NCBI RefSeq assembly: GCF_019753045.1
Contig: NZ_JAIELN010000010.1
Location: 124,001-188,000 of the forward strand
DNA length: 64,000 nt
Source of the DNA: Hyphomicrobium sp.
GTDB taxonomy: Bacteria; Pseudomonadota; Alphaproteobacteria; Rhizobiales; Hyphomicrobiaceae
Reading direction: 5' to 3'
Part shown: positions 26,791 to 35,682 of the stretch, piece after piece
How positions within the stretch are numbered: position 1 is the first letter of the stretch
How the letters are laid out: every line of letters begins with the position of its first letter
Translations under genes and position numbers: made by a program
The notes under the pieces: model-generated
Databases searched by the model: none
The model's input: the letters and a program-made list of their open reading frames with translations, nothing else
What the model was told of the DNA's origin: nothing

Positions 26791-27072
26791 ATGATTGATC
26801 CTATCAGAACCCTAGAACGCGAGGCTTTCGATGCGCAAAAGCGGGGAGATCTTATGCTCGCCGCTGATTGCTGGCTACGCATCCTAAGTGCTCATGACAA
26901 TTGGGAGCACGGCTACGCGCACTATAATCTCGCGAACTGCTATACGAGTCTCGGCAGACTTGACGACGCGGAGAGCGAGTATCGCAATGCGATACGCATA
27001 GCGCCGAACGACGCGCTCTTTGCTGAGGCGCTTTCCTCCCTACAGGCCGCAAGAAGAGATGGTCTTATTTAG
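26791..27072 (+). CDS. Tetratricopeptide-repeat protein
   Basis: A 93-residue soluble protein with one clear TPR (GYAHYNLANCYTSLGRLDDAESEYRNAIRIAP in part, residues 41-73) and a partial repeat before it (ALAADCWLRIL-type). TPRs mediate protein contacts. It starts seven bases after hisF, so it is probably co-transcribed. Its 3' end overlaps nth, which is convergent, by eight bases. No partner is evident. Confidence 0.8.
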   Translation: MIDPIRTLEREAFDAQKRGDLMLAADCWLRILSAHDNWEHGYAHYNLANCYTSLGRLDDAESEYRNAIRIAPNDALFAEALSSLQAARRDGLI

Positions 27073-27832
27073 CCGTAGGCGCAGGCGTCTTGTCCGGGAA
27101 GAGGCAGAGGTCGTTGACGATGCAGCGCCAGCATTCGGGTTTGCGGGCCTTGCAGACGTAGCGGCCGTGCAGGATTAGCCAATGGTGCGCGTGCATCAGA
27201 TATTCGGGCGGGACGACGCGCAGCAAATCTTCTTCGACGGCGAGCGGCGTCGTTCCGTGCGACAAGCCGATGCGATTGGCGACGCGAAAGACGTGCGTGT
27301 CGACGGCGATCGTCGGGTGTTGAAACGCGATGTTCATCACGACGTTCGCGGTCTTGCGGCCGACGCCGGGTAACGATTCCAAGATGCCGCTGTCGGCCGG
27401 AACCTCTCCCCCGAAATCATCGACGAGCCGTTGCGAGAGCCCGATGACGTTCTTTGCCTTGGCCCGATAGAGGCCGATGGTCTTTATGTAGTCGCGGACC
27501 TTCTCCTCGCCCAATGCCAGCATCTTCTCCGGCGTGTCGGCGGCTTTGAACAGCGCGCGCGTCGCTTTGTTGACGCCTGCATCGGTCGCCTGTGCCGAAA
27601 GGACCACTGCAACCAAGAGCGTATACGGATTAATATGCTCAAGCTCGCCCTTGGGTTCGGGGTTTGCGGCGTGAAAACGCCGGAAAACCTCGCGAATTTT
27701 CGCTTCGCTCAAGAGGCTTGGCTTGGCGCTTTTCTTGGTGCCTCCCCCTTTAGCTGCCGACTTTCTAGGCTTGCCTTTTGAAACGGAACTTCGGATGCTT
27801 GCTGATCTTATGTCAGAGGACGCTTTGGCCAT
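27065..27832 (-). CDS. nth: Endonuclease III
   Basis: A 255-residue DNA glycosylase/AP lyase removing oxidised pyrimidines. The helix-hairpin-helix LPGVGRKTANVV holds the catalytic Lys, the catalytic Asp is in AVDTHVFRVANR, and the [4Fe-4S] cluster ligands follow the C-x6-C-x2-C-x5-C spacing near the C-terminus. An extra basic, Ser/Lys-rich N-terminal tail of about 40 residues precedes the core. ATG 27832 is chosen. Divergent from the DUF2244 gene. Confidence 0.95.
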   Translation of the reverse strand: MAKASSDIRSASIRSSVSKGKPRKSAAKGGGTKKSAKPSLLSEAKIREVFRRFHAANPEPKGELEHINPYTLLVAVVLSAQATDAGVNKATRALFKAADTPEKMLALGEEKVRDYIKTIGLYRAKAKNVIGLSQRLVDDFGGEVPADSGILESLPGVGRKTANVVMNIAFQHPTIAVDTHVFRVANRIGLSHGTTPLAVEEDLLRVVPPEYLMHAHHWLILHGRYVCKARKPECWRCIVNDLCLFPDKTPAPTAK

Positions 27833-27907
27833 CAGAACTCCGTTTCGTTGATGCGCAGCGCCCTTGGGAAAATCACGCGAGAGACGTACGACGGGCAGTG
27901 TTGCGAA

Positions 27908-28405
27908 ATGATCGATAATCGATCCGAAAATCAATCCTCGAAAGAGGCGCAGTTCGTGCTTCATCCGCACCGGTCGCTGCCGCCAAGCGGTTTCGTGATC
28001 ATGATGGTGCTGATCAGTCTCGTCAGTTTCATCGTCGGCATGGTCTTCTTCCTCATGGGGGCGTGGCCGGTCTTCGGATTTTTCGGGCTCGACGTGGCGT
28101 TGATCTATTGGGCGTTCAAGCTCAACTACCGTGCGGGCCGCCTTTACGAGACGGTGACGCTATCGCCGGAGCTTCTGAAGCTGACGCGGGTGTATCCATC
28201 GGGGAAGCGCGAGGAGTTCGATTTCAATCCCTATTGGGCGCGCGTTCGCTGTATTGTCGACCGGCCTGACGGACGGACGTCGCTGCACCTCGTGGCGCAA
28301 GGCAAGGACATCCTGTTCGGACAATTCCTGACGGATGATGAGCGGCGCACTTTTGCCGATGCGCTCTCGGGTGCGCTCGTCGCGACACGGGGCTCGCAAT
28401 TCTAG
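27908..28405 (+). CDS. DUF2244 membrane protein
   Basis: A 165-residue protein with two adjacent membrane helices (GFVIMMVLISLVSFIVGMVFF; WPVFGFFGLDVALIYWAF) followed by a soluble beta-rich domain including YETVTLSPELLKLTRVYPSG, FDFNPYWARV and GRFLTDDERRTFADAL-type segments. This is the DUF2244 layout, and the place beside nth is conserved in related bacteria. The ATG at 27908 is used; earlier in-frame starts exist at 27848-27851. Function is unknown. Confidence 0.85.
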   Translation: MIDNRSENQSSKEAQFVLHPHRSLPPSGFVIMMVLISLVSFIVGMVFFLMGAWPVFGFFGLDVALIYWAFKLNYRAGRLYETVTLSPELLKLTRVYPSGKREEFDFNPYWARVRCIVDRPDGRTSLHLVAQGKDILFGQFLTDDERRTFADALSGALVATRGSQF

Positions 28406-28413
28406 AACTCTCG

Positions 28414-29166
28414 TTACACGAAGACCATTCGAACGCCCGCCGCCAGCAGAAGGCCGGCGAGAATGTAGCGCAATGTCTTCGGCTGCAGGAATTGGATGCC
28501 GAGGCTGGAGCCGAGCAGTCCACCTATTCCGACCGCGATCATCCACCAGGGCAGCTGTTCGGGCATTGCGGGGATCACCGTCCAAATCGCGGCGAGCGCT
28601 GCGGCGGAGTTCAAGAGATTGAAGACAGCGGAAACGCCGGCCGCCTGTCGCGTGCCGATCCAGCCGAAAGCGAGCACAAGGGGGCTAAGAAATATGCCGC
28701 CGCCGACTCCCGTCATGCCCGAGACGTATCCGACAATCGCTCCGACTAGGAGCGACGGCCCGAATGGCGGCGTGGCTGAGGCGGTCTGATCGATCTCGGC
28801 GGCGCGTGCAGCCGAACGAAGCATCAAAGCGCTTGCGGCGATCAATAACGCTCCGACGACGGGCTGATAGAGGCGATGCGGCAAGTCGCTGATGCCGCCG
28901 AGAACCGAGAACGGCGCGCCGAGGATGGCGAAGGGATAGAAGCTTCGCCACGTCAGCAGTCGTGCGCGGGCAAATCTCACGCAGCCGATGGCAGCGACGA
29001 TGACGTTCAGCGCGAGGGCGGTGGGTTTGATGACCTCTGGGCCGTAGCCTGCGAGGCCCATGATTGCGATGTAACCGGTGCCGCCTGCCTGTCCTACGGA
29101 TGCGTAGAGCGCGGCCACAATCGCGAAGACGAGGGGTAGCAGCGCATGCTCGAAGGTGAGGGCCAT
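28414..29166 (-). CDS. TauE/SafE family sulfite/sulfonate exporter-like permease
   Basis: A 250-residue inner-membrane protein with seven or eight helices. The N-terminal repeat has ASVGQAGGTGYIA and the second repeat has GYVSGMTGVGGGIFLSPLVL, the paired glycine-rich signature of TauE/SafE permeases (DUF81). These move sulfite, sulfonates or related anions; the substrate cannot be read from the sequence. No sulfur genes adjoin. Confidence 0.88.
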   Translation of the reverse strand: MALTFEHALLPLVFAIVAALYASVGQAGGTGYIAIMGLAGYGPEVIKPTALALNVIVAAIGCVRFARARLLTWRSFYPFAILGAPFSVLGGISDLPHRLYQPVVGALLIAASALMLRSAARAAEIDQTASATPPFGPSLLVGAIVGYVSGMTGVGGGIFLSPLVLAFGWIGTRQAAGVSAVFNLLNSAAALAAIWTVIPAMPEQLPWWMIAVGIGGLLGSSLGIQFLQPKTLRYILAGLLLAAGVRMVFV

Positions 29167-29181
29167 GCGCTTTGGTGGCCG

Positions 29182-29394
29182 CTAATCGTTCAGCATCGTC
29201 AAAGCGGCGCGGCGGTCACCGGGCTTCAGCCGCAGGAATTGCGTGCGCGCGGCCTTGATGTCTTTTTCCGCCCCGCTCTCGGATGCGGCCTTCAGGGCTT
29301 TCGTTGCCGCATGATCGGCGCCGACGAGGAAAGACAGCGCGCCAGCAAGGCGACCCATCACGGCCGCGTCGAACTTGAAGTCGTCATCGGCCAT
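29182..29394 (-). CDS. Small hypothetical protein
   Basis: A 70-residue, mostly helical protein (MADDDFKFDAAVMGRLAGALSFL in part, then KDIKAARTQFLRLKPGDRRAAL). No motif. It lies between the glyoxalase-like gene and the permease on the same strand with gaps of 15-17 bases, so it is probably in that operon. A real gene is supported by the close packing. Confidence 0.6.
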   Translation of the reverse strand: MADDDFKFDAAVMGRLAGALSFLVGADHAATKALKAASESGAEKDIKAARTQFLRLKPGDRRAALTMLND

Positions 29395-29411
29395 GATCGT
29401 CGAGACCCCGG

Positions 29412-29807
29412 TTATTGAAAGCGTCCGCCGCGCTGAAGGACCTCAATCTTGTAGCCGTCCGGATCTTCGACGAAGAAGAACGTGCCGAACGGTTTGCCTT
29501 CGAAGTTCATCGTCTTGATGTCTTTCGGCTGGTAGCCGGCGGCTGCGATCCGCTTGTGGTCCGCTTCGAGATCACCGGTGACGAATGCGAGATGGCCGTA
29601 GCCGTCGCCCAGATTGTAAGGCTCTGTGCGGCCTTTGTTGACGGTCAGCTCAACCTCGAAATCGGTCTCGAGGTTCTTCATGTAGATGAGCGTGAAGTCA
29701 GGCCATTCCTTCCGGTCTTCAACCTTGAGGCCGAAGCACGCCTCATAGAATCTCACCGAGCGGGCCTCGTCGAGTACGCGGATCATCATGTGGATGGTTT
29801 TGGCCAT
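29412..29807 (-). CDS. gloA: Lactoylglutathione lyase (glyoxalase I) family protein
   Basis: A 131-residue VOC-fold enzyme. It has the metal ligands of glyoxalase I: His in TIHMMIRVLD, Glu in DFEVELTVN, His in GYGHLAFVTGD, and Glu in GYKIEVLQRG. The short bacterial GloA form converts the methylglyoxal-glutathione hemithioacetal to lactoylglutathione and usually uses Ni2+. It is 17 bases from leuD, same strand. Confidence 0.88.
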   Translation of the reverse strand: MAKTIHMMIRVLDEARSVRFYEACFGLKVEDRKEWPDFTLIYMKNLETDFEVELTVNKGRTEPYNLGDGYGHLAFVTGDLEADHKRIAAAGYQPKDIKTMNFEGKPFGTFFFVEDPDGYKIEVLQRGGRFQ

Positions 29808-29824
29808 CTCGGTTGTTCCTCAGT

Positions 29825-30433
29825 TCAGAGCCAGGGGCGCGTTGAGGCGGTCGACGTTTCGAATGACGAGATCTGCTTACCCTTCTCGAGCGTCAGGCCG
29901 ATGTTATCGAGTCCGTTCAAGAGGCAATGCTTGCGGAACGGATCGATTTCGAACTTGATGACGCCGCCGTCGGGACCGCTGATTTCCTGCTTCTCGAGAT
30001 CGATGGTGATCTTCGCGTTGGCGCCGCGGTTGGCGTCGTCCATCAGTTTGTCGACGTCGCTCTGCGGCAGCTTGATCGGCAGGATGCCGTTCTGGAAGCA
30101 GTTGTTGTAGAAGATGTCGGCGAAGTCGGTTGCGATCACGCAGCGGATGCCGAAATCCAGCAATGCCCAGGGTGCGTGTTCGCGCGACGAACCGCAGCCG
30201 AAGTTATCGCCAGCAACGAGGATCGTCGCGTCGCGGTACTGCGGCTTGTTCAGGACGAAATCCGGAATTTCCTTACCGGTCTCCGGATCGTAGCGCATTT
30301 CGTAGAACAGCGACTTGCCGAGGCCCGTGCGCTTGATCGTTTTCAGGAACTGCTTCGGGATGATCATGTCGGTGTCGACGTTGCGGATCGGCAGGGGTGC
30401 CGCGACGCCAGTCAGAACCGTGAATTTGTCCAT
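29825..30433 (-). CDS. leuD: 3-isopropylmalate dehydratase small subunit
   Basis: A 202-residue swivel domain of the aconitase family that pairs with LeuC in leucine synthesis. Landmarks: the N-terminal [16 protein letters not shown], the substrate loop [17 protein letters not shown], and [13 protein letters not shown]. leuC lies about 4 kb away on the same strand rather than adjacent, so the two are separately transcribed. Confidence 0.96.
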   Translation of the reverse strand: MDKFTVLTGVAAPLPIRNVDTDMIIPKQFLKTIKRTGLGKSLFYEMRYDPETGKEIPDFVLNKPQYRDATILVAGDNFGCGSSREHAPWALLDFGIRCVIATDFADIFYNNCFQNGILPIKLPQSDVDKLMDDANRGANAKITIDLEKQEISGPDGGVIKFEIDPFRKHCLLNGLDNIGLTLEKGKQISSFETSTASTRPWL

Positions 30434-30466
30434 GCTTACGTAGGTCTCCGCTTAAGTCTCGGGGTG

Positions 30467-30898
30467 TCAGGCGCGCAACGTATCCGCAAGCGCCCGGAAA
30501 TAGCCTTCGGCCGAGGCGAGACGCCGGGCGTGCCGGAAAGCACCGAACTCCCGGATGGCGGCCTCGAGATCGAAGGGCTGCAAATGTTCTAGGCGTCGTT
30601 TAACGCCAGCGCGCTTACGCCCGTCAAGATGATCTTCAAGCGTCGCCACAATCGTCTCGACGTAGCCGGCGATGCGCCCGAGTTCACGGGTGGCCGAAAG
30701 TAGCGCTGGGCGGTCGTTTGGGTAAACTTCCAATGTCGCAAGGTTCGCGGCCGCCCGGGCGAGGGTCGCCGCCACTTCCTCGGCGTAAAGTGCGACCTTC
30801 TCGCGCCGAAGGACGTCGAGCCGTGCCGCCAGCGCTAACCAACGGTTAACGGTTCGGGCAAGCTCGGAAAGGCGCTCAGTATATTCGGCAAGCCGCAT
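30467..30898 (-). CDS. Hypothetical helical protein upstream of leuD
   Basis: A 143-residue all-helical protein (YTERLSELARTVNRWLALAAR, then EEVAATLARAAANLATLEV and ETIVATLEDHLDGRKRAG). No membrane segment or motif. The ATG at 30898 is preferred; the frame remains open to 30985, where it approaches a repeat. It lies 33 bases upstream of leuD on the same strand. Function unknown. Confidence 0.6.
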   Translation of the reverse strand: MRLAEYTERLSELARTVNRWLALAARLDVLRREKVALYAEEVAATLARAAANLATLEVYPNDRPALLSATRELGRIAGYVETIVATLEDHLDGRKRAGVKRRLEHLQPFDLEAAIREFGAFRHARRLASAEGYFRALADTLRA

Positions 30899-30992
30899 TG
30901 CAGATCCTCGGGTCGGCGGATCTGCAATTTTAAGGGGCGGGCGACGCGCGGGGATAAGTTTCTTCGATTGAGGTAGATGGTCCAACCCCTAA

Positions 30993-31083
30993 CGTCATCC
31001 CGGCGAAGGCCGGGATCTGTCCAGGCCCAGGGTTTGGCGCACACTTGAAACTTGGACGGATCCCCGCCTACGCGGGGATGACG
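30993..31083. repeat. GTCATCC-ended palindromic intergenic repeat
   Basis: An inverted element starting CGTCATCCCGGCG and ending GGGATGACG, with inner hairpins CCCGGC-GAA-GGCCGGG and CCCCGC-CTA-CGCGGGG. This is the common alphaproteobacterial palindrome class with GTCATCC termini. A second member is at 47004-47085. No gene lies in this gap (30899-31137). Confidence 0.8.
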
Positions 31084-31137
31084 ATGCTGAGAGTGACGGG
31101 GCGGGATTAGGCAGCGATGGCTTCGACCCAACCCGCT

Positions 31138-31701
31138 TCAGCGGATATTCGGGTCCTCGTAGCACTTGCGCATGTACTCGCAGCGATAGGAGCCGGAGAA
31201 ATGCATGCTGTCGCCCTTCGCGGGGGTGATGAAGGTGCAGATCTCTTCGAGACCGTCAGGCTTCAACCATCCCTGGCGGCGGCCGCGCTGGACGGCGAAA
31301 CAGTCTGCCGTTTCCTCATCGGGGCCGCGGAACTGGTGGCCGCATTCGTGCGCATAGATCCATTGCTTGACCGGCGTCGAGACGCGATCGAGCAATTTGG
31401 GGTTCATGATGAGAAAGCCCGGATAAGCAGCGCCGTAATCGTCGAGCTTGTTGTCGATCACGGTCGGCCGCTGGCCGCAGTATTGCGTACGGCCGTCGAG
31501 CTTGAATTCGCCGGGCGCGACGAGATGGCTGTCACCGCCGACTGTCGAGATGTACTGCTCGGGCGTCGGGATGCCATCGCGTATGGGCGTCGTGGTGTCT
31601 TGGGCGTACACGGCAGGGGCGTAGGCGAACGGCGGCAACGCCAGCGATAAAACCGAAGTTACACCCAAGACGAATCCGTGAATGAATCGTCGCACTCTCA
31701 T
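31138..31701 (-). CDS. Exported putative zinc metallopeptidase
   Basis: A 187-residue protein with a signal peptide ending VYAQ. The mature domain contains WIYAHECGHQFRGPDEETADCFAVQ: His-Glu-x-x-His plus a downstream Glu, an arrangement typical of small zincins. Five or so cysteines suggest disulfides. The peptidase call is from the motif alone; the family name and substrate are unknown. Isolated between a repeat and the next zincin gene. Confidence 0.7.
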   Translation of the reverse strand: MRVRRFIHGFVLGVTSVLSLALPPFAYAPAVYAQDTTTPIRDGIPTPEQYISTVGGDSHLVAPGEFKLDGRTQYCGQRPTVIDNKLDDYGAAYPGFLIMNPKLLDRVSTPVKQWIYAHECGHQFRGPDEETADCFAVQRGRRQGWLKPDGLEEICTFITPAKGDSMHFSGSYRCEYMRKCYEDPNIR

Positions 31702-31837
31702 ACGTCCATGCTTTCAGAAGAGCCCCGCCTGCCCGCTCGGCCTGCCACTACAACATGGCCCGAAATTTCTCTCGGCTCAAGCTGCGGTATCTTGTGACAC
31801 AAAGGGAGTTAAGCCGGTGTGACTTCCGGCCACGGGC

Positions 31838-32248
31838 TCAGTCTGAGACCCGTTCCTCGATCTGCTCCATGTCGTCGTCGGAAAAGCCGAAATGATGGCC
31901 AATCTCGTGTATCAGCACATGGGCGACGAGATGGCCGAGCTCTTCCTCGCCGGAGGCCCATTCGTCGAGGATGGCGCGGCGGTAGAGAATAACCATGTCG
32001 GGCTCGCGGGTTTCGGGCGTCGCGCCCTGCCGGTCAAGGCTCACGCCGTGGTAAAGGCCGGTCAGCTCGAACGGATCGTCGATGTCCATTTCGTCGAGGA
32101 GATCGTCGGACGCCAAGTCCTCGATGCGAATCACGACATCGCCGGCCATCGAGCGGAACTCGGACGGCAGTGAATTCCATGCCGCCTGCGCAAGCGCTTC
32201 GAAATCAGCCAGCGTTGGCGGTGTCGCGTGATTCCAATCTGTCGACAT
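31838..32248 (-). CDS. Metallopeptidase-family protein (zincin-like)
   Basis: A 136-residue cytoplasmic protein with HVLIHEIGHHFGFSDDDMEQIE at the C-terminus, the HExxHxxG-type motif of the minimal zincin family (PF06262-like). Blocks GLYHGVSLDRQG and MVILYRRAILDEWA also fit. Whether members are active proteases is unsettled. The ATG at 32248 (MSTDWNHATPPTL) is preferred to an upstream one at 32371. Confidence 0.85.
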   Translation of the reverse strand: MSTDWNHATPPTLADFEALAQAAWNSLPSEFRSMAGDVVIRIEDLASDDLLDEMDIDDPFELTGLYHGVSLDRQGATPETREPDMVILYRRAILDEWASGEEELGHLVAHVLIHEIGHHFGFSDDDMEQIEERVSD

Positions 32249-32306
32249 TGAGCGCACTCCCGGAGTTGAGTGCAGGAGATAAGTCCGGTTGGACCAAATA
32301 GGAAGG

Positions 32307-33128
32307 CTATTCGGTTCGATCTGTCCGATCGGCCACAAGGAGCAGTTCTTGCAGCGTGAAATGCAAGGCACCGTTCTCGTCGAGCCGCGGCTTCAGAAAT
32401 GATCGCAAGTGTGCCGGGCCCGAGTCCAAAATACGCTTCAGCTCGGAAATGACCGCGGGCGTACAGCGCATGCGGGAGACCCAAGGATCGAAGTCGAGTT
32501 CTTTTTCGATCTGTTCCTCAGCCACAATCGCTAATCCGGCGTTGCGCACGAGATCGAGCCAATATTCGGGTGGCGGCGCAAAACCGTGACTCGGATCGCG
32601 CAATTTCTCGAAGGCATTGTAGGCGGAGATCGCGTCGTCGATGTCGTCGTCGGTCGCGCCCGGCAGGCGCTCCTGGTCGGGCGCGACGTTGTCGACGAGG
32701 GCGAAGCGTCCGCCCTTTTTCAAAACGCGGCGAACTTCGGCGACGAACTTTTCGAGATCCGGGAAGTGATGTGCCGCCAAGCGACAGCAAACGAGATCGA
32801 AGCTTTCATTCGGGAACGGTAACGCGCCGGCCGATGCCGTCGCCGTCGACATATTCGCGAGCCCTCGCGCCGTTGCGAGTTTCGCGGCTTCTTTCAGCAT
32901 CTCATCGGTGATGTCGCTCGCGATGACGGTCGCGACATGGGGCGCGAAGACGGCGGCCGTATGCCCGGCGCCCGTCGCAACATCGAGGGCAACCCAAGTT
33001 TTTTGCGGTGCCGCAAGCTCGACGATCCGAGCGAGGCTTTCGCCTTTCGCATGCACCTCGGATGTCGCGTAGTCGGCCGCGGCCGCACCGAACTTCGAGC
33101 GGACGACGGCATCCGAATCCCTGGTCAC
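32307..33128 (-). CDS. Class I SAM-dependent methyltransferase
   Basis: A 273-residue enzyme with motif I ALDVATGAGHTAAVFAPHV, the acidic loop VIASDITDEML, SAGALPFPNESFDLVCCRLAAHHF and VLKKGGRFALVDN, as in UbiE/Methyltransf_11 proteins. Substrate unknown. GTG at 33128 is chosen because AGAGG is five bases upstream; the ATG at 33143 has no ribosome site. Divergent from the FeeM-like gene. Confidence 0.88.
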   Translation of the reverse strand: MTRDSDAVVRSKFGAAAADYATSEVHAKGESLARIVELAAPQKTWVALDVATGAGHTAAVFAPHVATVIASDITDEMLKEAAKLATARGLANMSTATASAGALPFPNESFDLVCCRLAAHHFPDLEKFVAEVRRVLKKGGRFALVDNVAPDQERLPGATDDDIDDAISAYNAFEKLRDPSHGFAPPPEYWLDLVRNAGLAIVAEEQIEKELDFDPWVSRMRCTPAVISELKRILDSGPAHLRSFLKPRLDENGALHFTLQELLLVADRTDRTE

Positions 33129-33298
33129 GTGGCACCTCTGCATCAGTATCGAAAACGTTTTTGTGTCCGTAGGGTAACTAGGAAATCTTAATGCAACAAA
33201 AGAACAAATGCCGCGTTGTTGTCGGCTAAAAGCCTCCTATCTCTCCGCGAACTTTCTATTCGCATAGCTCACTGCCCGCCAATTCGAGAATTCCATAT

Positions 33299-34060
33299 AT
33301 GTCGATACCGCTGTCGTTTCGCCCCCGGCAAGACACTCTGCCGCCCGATGAGGGATCTTGGCATGGCGACACGCAAAGTTTCGAGCTCAAGGTGTTGTCG
33401 AAGGAAAGCGACGTCAGCGATGCGACGGCGCTTCGGCTGCGGGCCTATCAGGCGATCGGCTACGACGTCTCGAGCGACAACGGGAAATATACCGACAGGT
33501 TCGATGCGCTTCCGACCACGGTGCTGCTCGGCGCCTACGATCACGGCCGTCTCGTCGGCAGCGTAAGACTTTGCTTCAATCATCCGTGGCAGACGGTTTC
33601 GTCGTTGCCATGCGGTCCCTATTATCCCGCGCTGAAAGAGATCAAAAGCAAAGTTGATGGCGCGCTCGTCGAAGTCTCGCGCCTTTCCATCGAGCCGGGC
33701 ATCAACAACACGTCATACCGGACGACGCTCTACGCTTTTCTCGTGCGCGCGGCGCTGACAGCGGCGCAGGCAGCTGAGGTTTCGATGCTGCTGATCGCGA
33801 CGCGGCCCGACTGGGTGAAGTTCTATAAATATATGCTGGGCTTCCAGCCGATCGGCGAACCCGCTTTTTATCCGCCGGGCGATTTCAAGATCACGCTGTT
33901 GGGCGGGAGCTTGAAACTGGCCGAGAAGCGCCAGAAGCTGCAGAACCGCTTCTTCAAGATTACGCCGGAAGAGGTCGCCAGCATGCGGGTTGCTATTCAA
34001 CCCGCGCTTGCCGCTTCGGCCGTTCGGGACGACGACGATAAGGTGGCAGTTACGGGGTAA
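33299..34060 (+). CDS. FeeM-like N-acyl amino acid synthase/GNAT-family protein
   Basis: A 253-residue GNAT-fold protein of the N-acyl-amino-acid-synthase (FeeM) and autoinducer-synthase-like group. Landmarks: a TALRLRAYQAIGYD opening, FDALPTTVLLGAYDHGRLVGSVRL, VEVSRLSIEPG and FYKYMLGFQPIGEP. Such enzymes join an acyl chain from acyl-ACP to an amino acid. No luxR-type regulator or acyl carrier protein is adjacent. Its end is marked by a strong terminator. The C-terminal 40 residues are a tail. Confidence 0.72.
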   Translation: MSIPLSFRPRQDTLPPDEGSWHGDTQSFELKVLSKESDVSDATALRLRAYQAIGYDVSSDNGKYTDRFDALPTTVLLGAYDHGRLVGSVRLCFNHPWQTVSSLPCGPYYPALKEIKSKVDGALVEVSRLSIEPGINNTSYRTTLYAFLVRAALTAAQAAEVSMLLIATRPDWVKFYKYMLGFQPIGEPAFYPPGDFKITLLGGSLKLAEKRQKLQNRFFKITPEEVASMRVAIQPALAASAVRDDDDKVAVTG

Positions 34061-34094
34061 TCGGCGTTCGATCTATTGGATCGACGCAAATGAT

Positions 34095-34123
34095 GGCAGG
34101 CCGTTTGGCCTGCCAATTTTTTT
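34095..34123 (+). terminator. Rho-independent terminator after FeeM-like gene
   Basis: GGCAGGCC-GTTT-GGCCTGCC, an eight-pair GC stem with a four-base loop, is followed by AATTTTTTT. It closes the plus-strand gene and touches the stop codon of the convergent leuC. Confidence 0.9.
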
Positions 34124-35525
34124 ACTGCCAGTTTCTCACGTCGACGAAGTGGCCTTCGAGCGCTGCAGCTGCCGCCATGATCGGCGAGACGAGGTGCGTG
34201 CGGCCCTTGTAGCCCTGGCGGCCTTCGAAGTTACGGTTCGACGTCGAGGCGCAACGCTGGCCCGGCTTCAGCTGATCCGGGTTCATGCCGAGGCACATCG
34301 AGCAGCCCGGTTCGCGCCATTCGAATCCGGCATCCTTGAAGATCTTGTCGAGGCCTTCGGCTTCCGCCTGCTCTTTAACGAGGCCCGATCCCGGAACGAT
34401 CATCGCGTAGGCGAGGCGCGAAGAGATTTTCTTGCCGTCGACAACCTTGGCAACAGCGCGCAGGTCTTCGATGCGGCCGTTCGTGCAGCTTCCGATCCAC
34501 ACGACGTCGAGCGCGATATCGGTGATCTTCGTGCCGGGCGTCAGGCCCATGTATTCGAGCGCGCGCTGCATCGAGTTGCGCTTGTTCTCGTCGTGCACGT
34601 CGGCGGGATTGGGAACAGAGGACGCAACCGACGTCACGTCCTCAGGGCTCGTGCCCCAGGAAACGATCGGCGGCAGCTTCGCGGCGTCGAGGCGAACTTC
34701 GCGATCGAAGTGCGCGCCTTCATCCGTACGCAGCGTTTCCCAGTATTTCATCGCCATGTCCCAAGCTGCGCCTTTGGGCGCCTTGGGCCGATCCTTGAGG
34801 AAAGCGAAGGTTTTCTCGTCGGGCGCGATCATGCCGGCGCGGGCGCCGCCTTCGATCGACATGTTGCAGACCGTCATCCGGCCTTCCATCGACAGCGCGC
34901 GAATGGCTTCGCCCGCGTACTCGATGACTGAGCCGGTGCCGCCTGCGGTGCCGATCTCGCCGATGATCGCCAAGGTGATGTCCTTGGCGCCGACGCCGTG
35001 CGGGGCGACGCCGTCGACCGTCACGCGCATATTCTTGGCTTTTTTCTGGATCAGCGTCTGGGTGGCGAGCACGTGCTCAACCTCGGACGTGCCGATGCCG
35101 TGGGCCAATGCGCCGAACGCGCCATGCGTCGAGGTGTGGCTGTCGCCGCAGACGATCGTGGTGCCGGGAAGGGTGAAGCCCTGCTCCGGACCGACGACGT
35201 GAACGATGCCCTGGCGCTTGTCGAGTTCGTTGAAGTACTGGATCCCGAAGTCGCGGGCGTTTGCCGCCAAGGTCTCGACCTGGACGCGGCTTTGCTCATC
35301 GGCGATGCCTTTGGAGCGGTCGGTGGTCGGGACGTTGTGATCGACGACGGCGAGCGTCTTTTCCGGAGCGCGAACCTTGCGGCCGGCCATGCGGAGGCCC
35401 TCGAAGGCCTGCGGGCTCGTGACTTCGTGGACAAGGTGGCGGTCGATATAGAGGAGGCTCGTTCCGTCCGGCGACTGTTCAACTACGTGATCGTCGAAGA
35501 TTTTATCGTACAGCGTTTTTGCCAT
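34122..35525 (-). CDS. leuC: 3-isopropylmalate dehydratase large subunit
   Basis: A 467-residue aconitase-family [4Fe-4S] enzyme isomerising isopropylmalate with LeuD. Cluster cysteines are in [14 protein letters not shown] and [27 protein letters not shown] and [26 protein letters not shown] are standard. Start [15 protein letters not shown]. Upstream (35526-35682) I see no clear attenuator. Confidence 0.97.
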   Translation of the reverse strand: MAKTLYDKIFDDHVVEQSPDGTSLLYIDRHLVHEVTSPQAFEGLRMAGRKVRAPEKTLAVVDHNVPTTDRSKGIADEQSRVQVETLAANARDFGIQYFNELDKRQGIVHVVGPEQGFTLPGTTIVCGDSHTSTHGAFGALAHGIGTSEVEHVLATQTLIQKKAKNMRVTVDGVAPHGVGAKDITLAIIGEIGTAGGTGSVIEYAGEAIRALSMEGRMTVCNMSIEGGARAGMIAPDEKTFAFLKDRPKAPKGAAWDMAMKYWETLRTDEGAHFDREVRLDAAKLPPIVSWGTSPEDVTSVASSVPNPADVHDENKRNSMQRALEYMGLTPGTKITDIALDVVWIGSCTNGRIEDLRAVAKVVDGKKISSRLAYAMIVPGSGLVKEQAEAEGLDKIFKDAGFEWREPGCSMCLGMNPDQLKPGQRCASTSNRNFEGRQGYKGRTHLVSPIMAAAAALEGHFVDVRNWQ

Positions 35526-35682
35526 GACTTCGTTGAGCCTTTGGAGAACGGCGGATGATGATGAGCCGGTTAGATAGCGTCTGGCGCCGGTTTCCGCAAA
35601 TCAGTGCTCGTCGCAGGTGCGATAAGCCGAGAAGGGCTCCGTAGCGCCAGCCGGATCGCGATTTAGACCATCGCGATTAACG

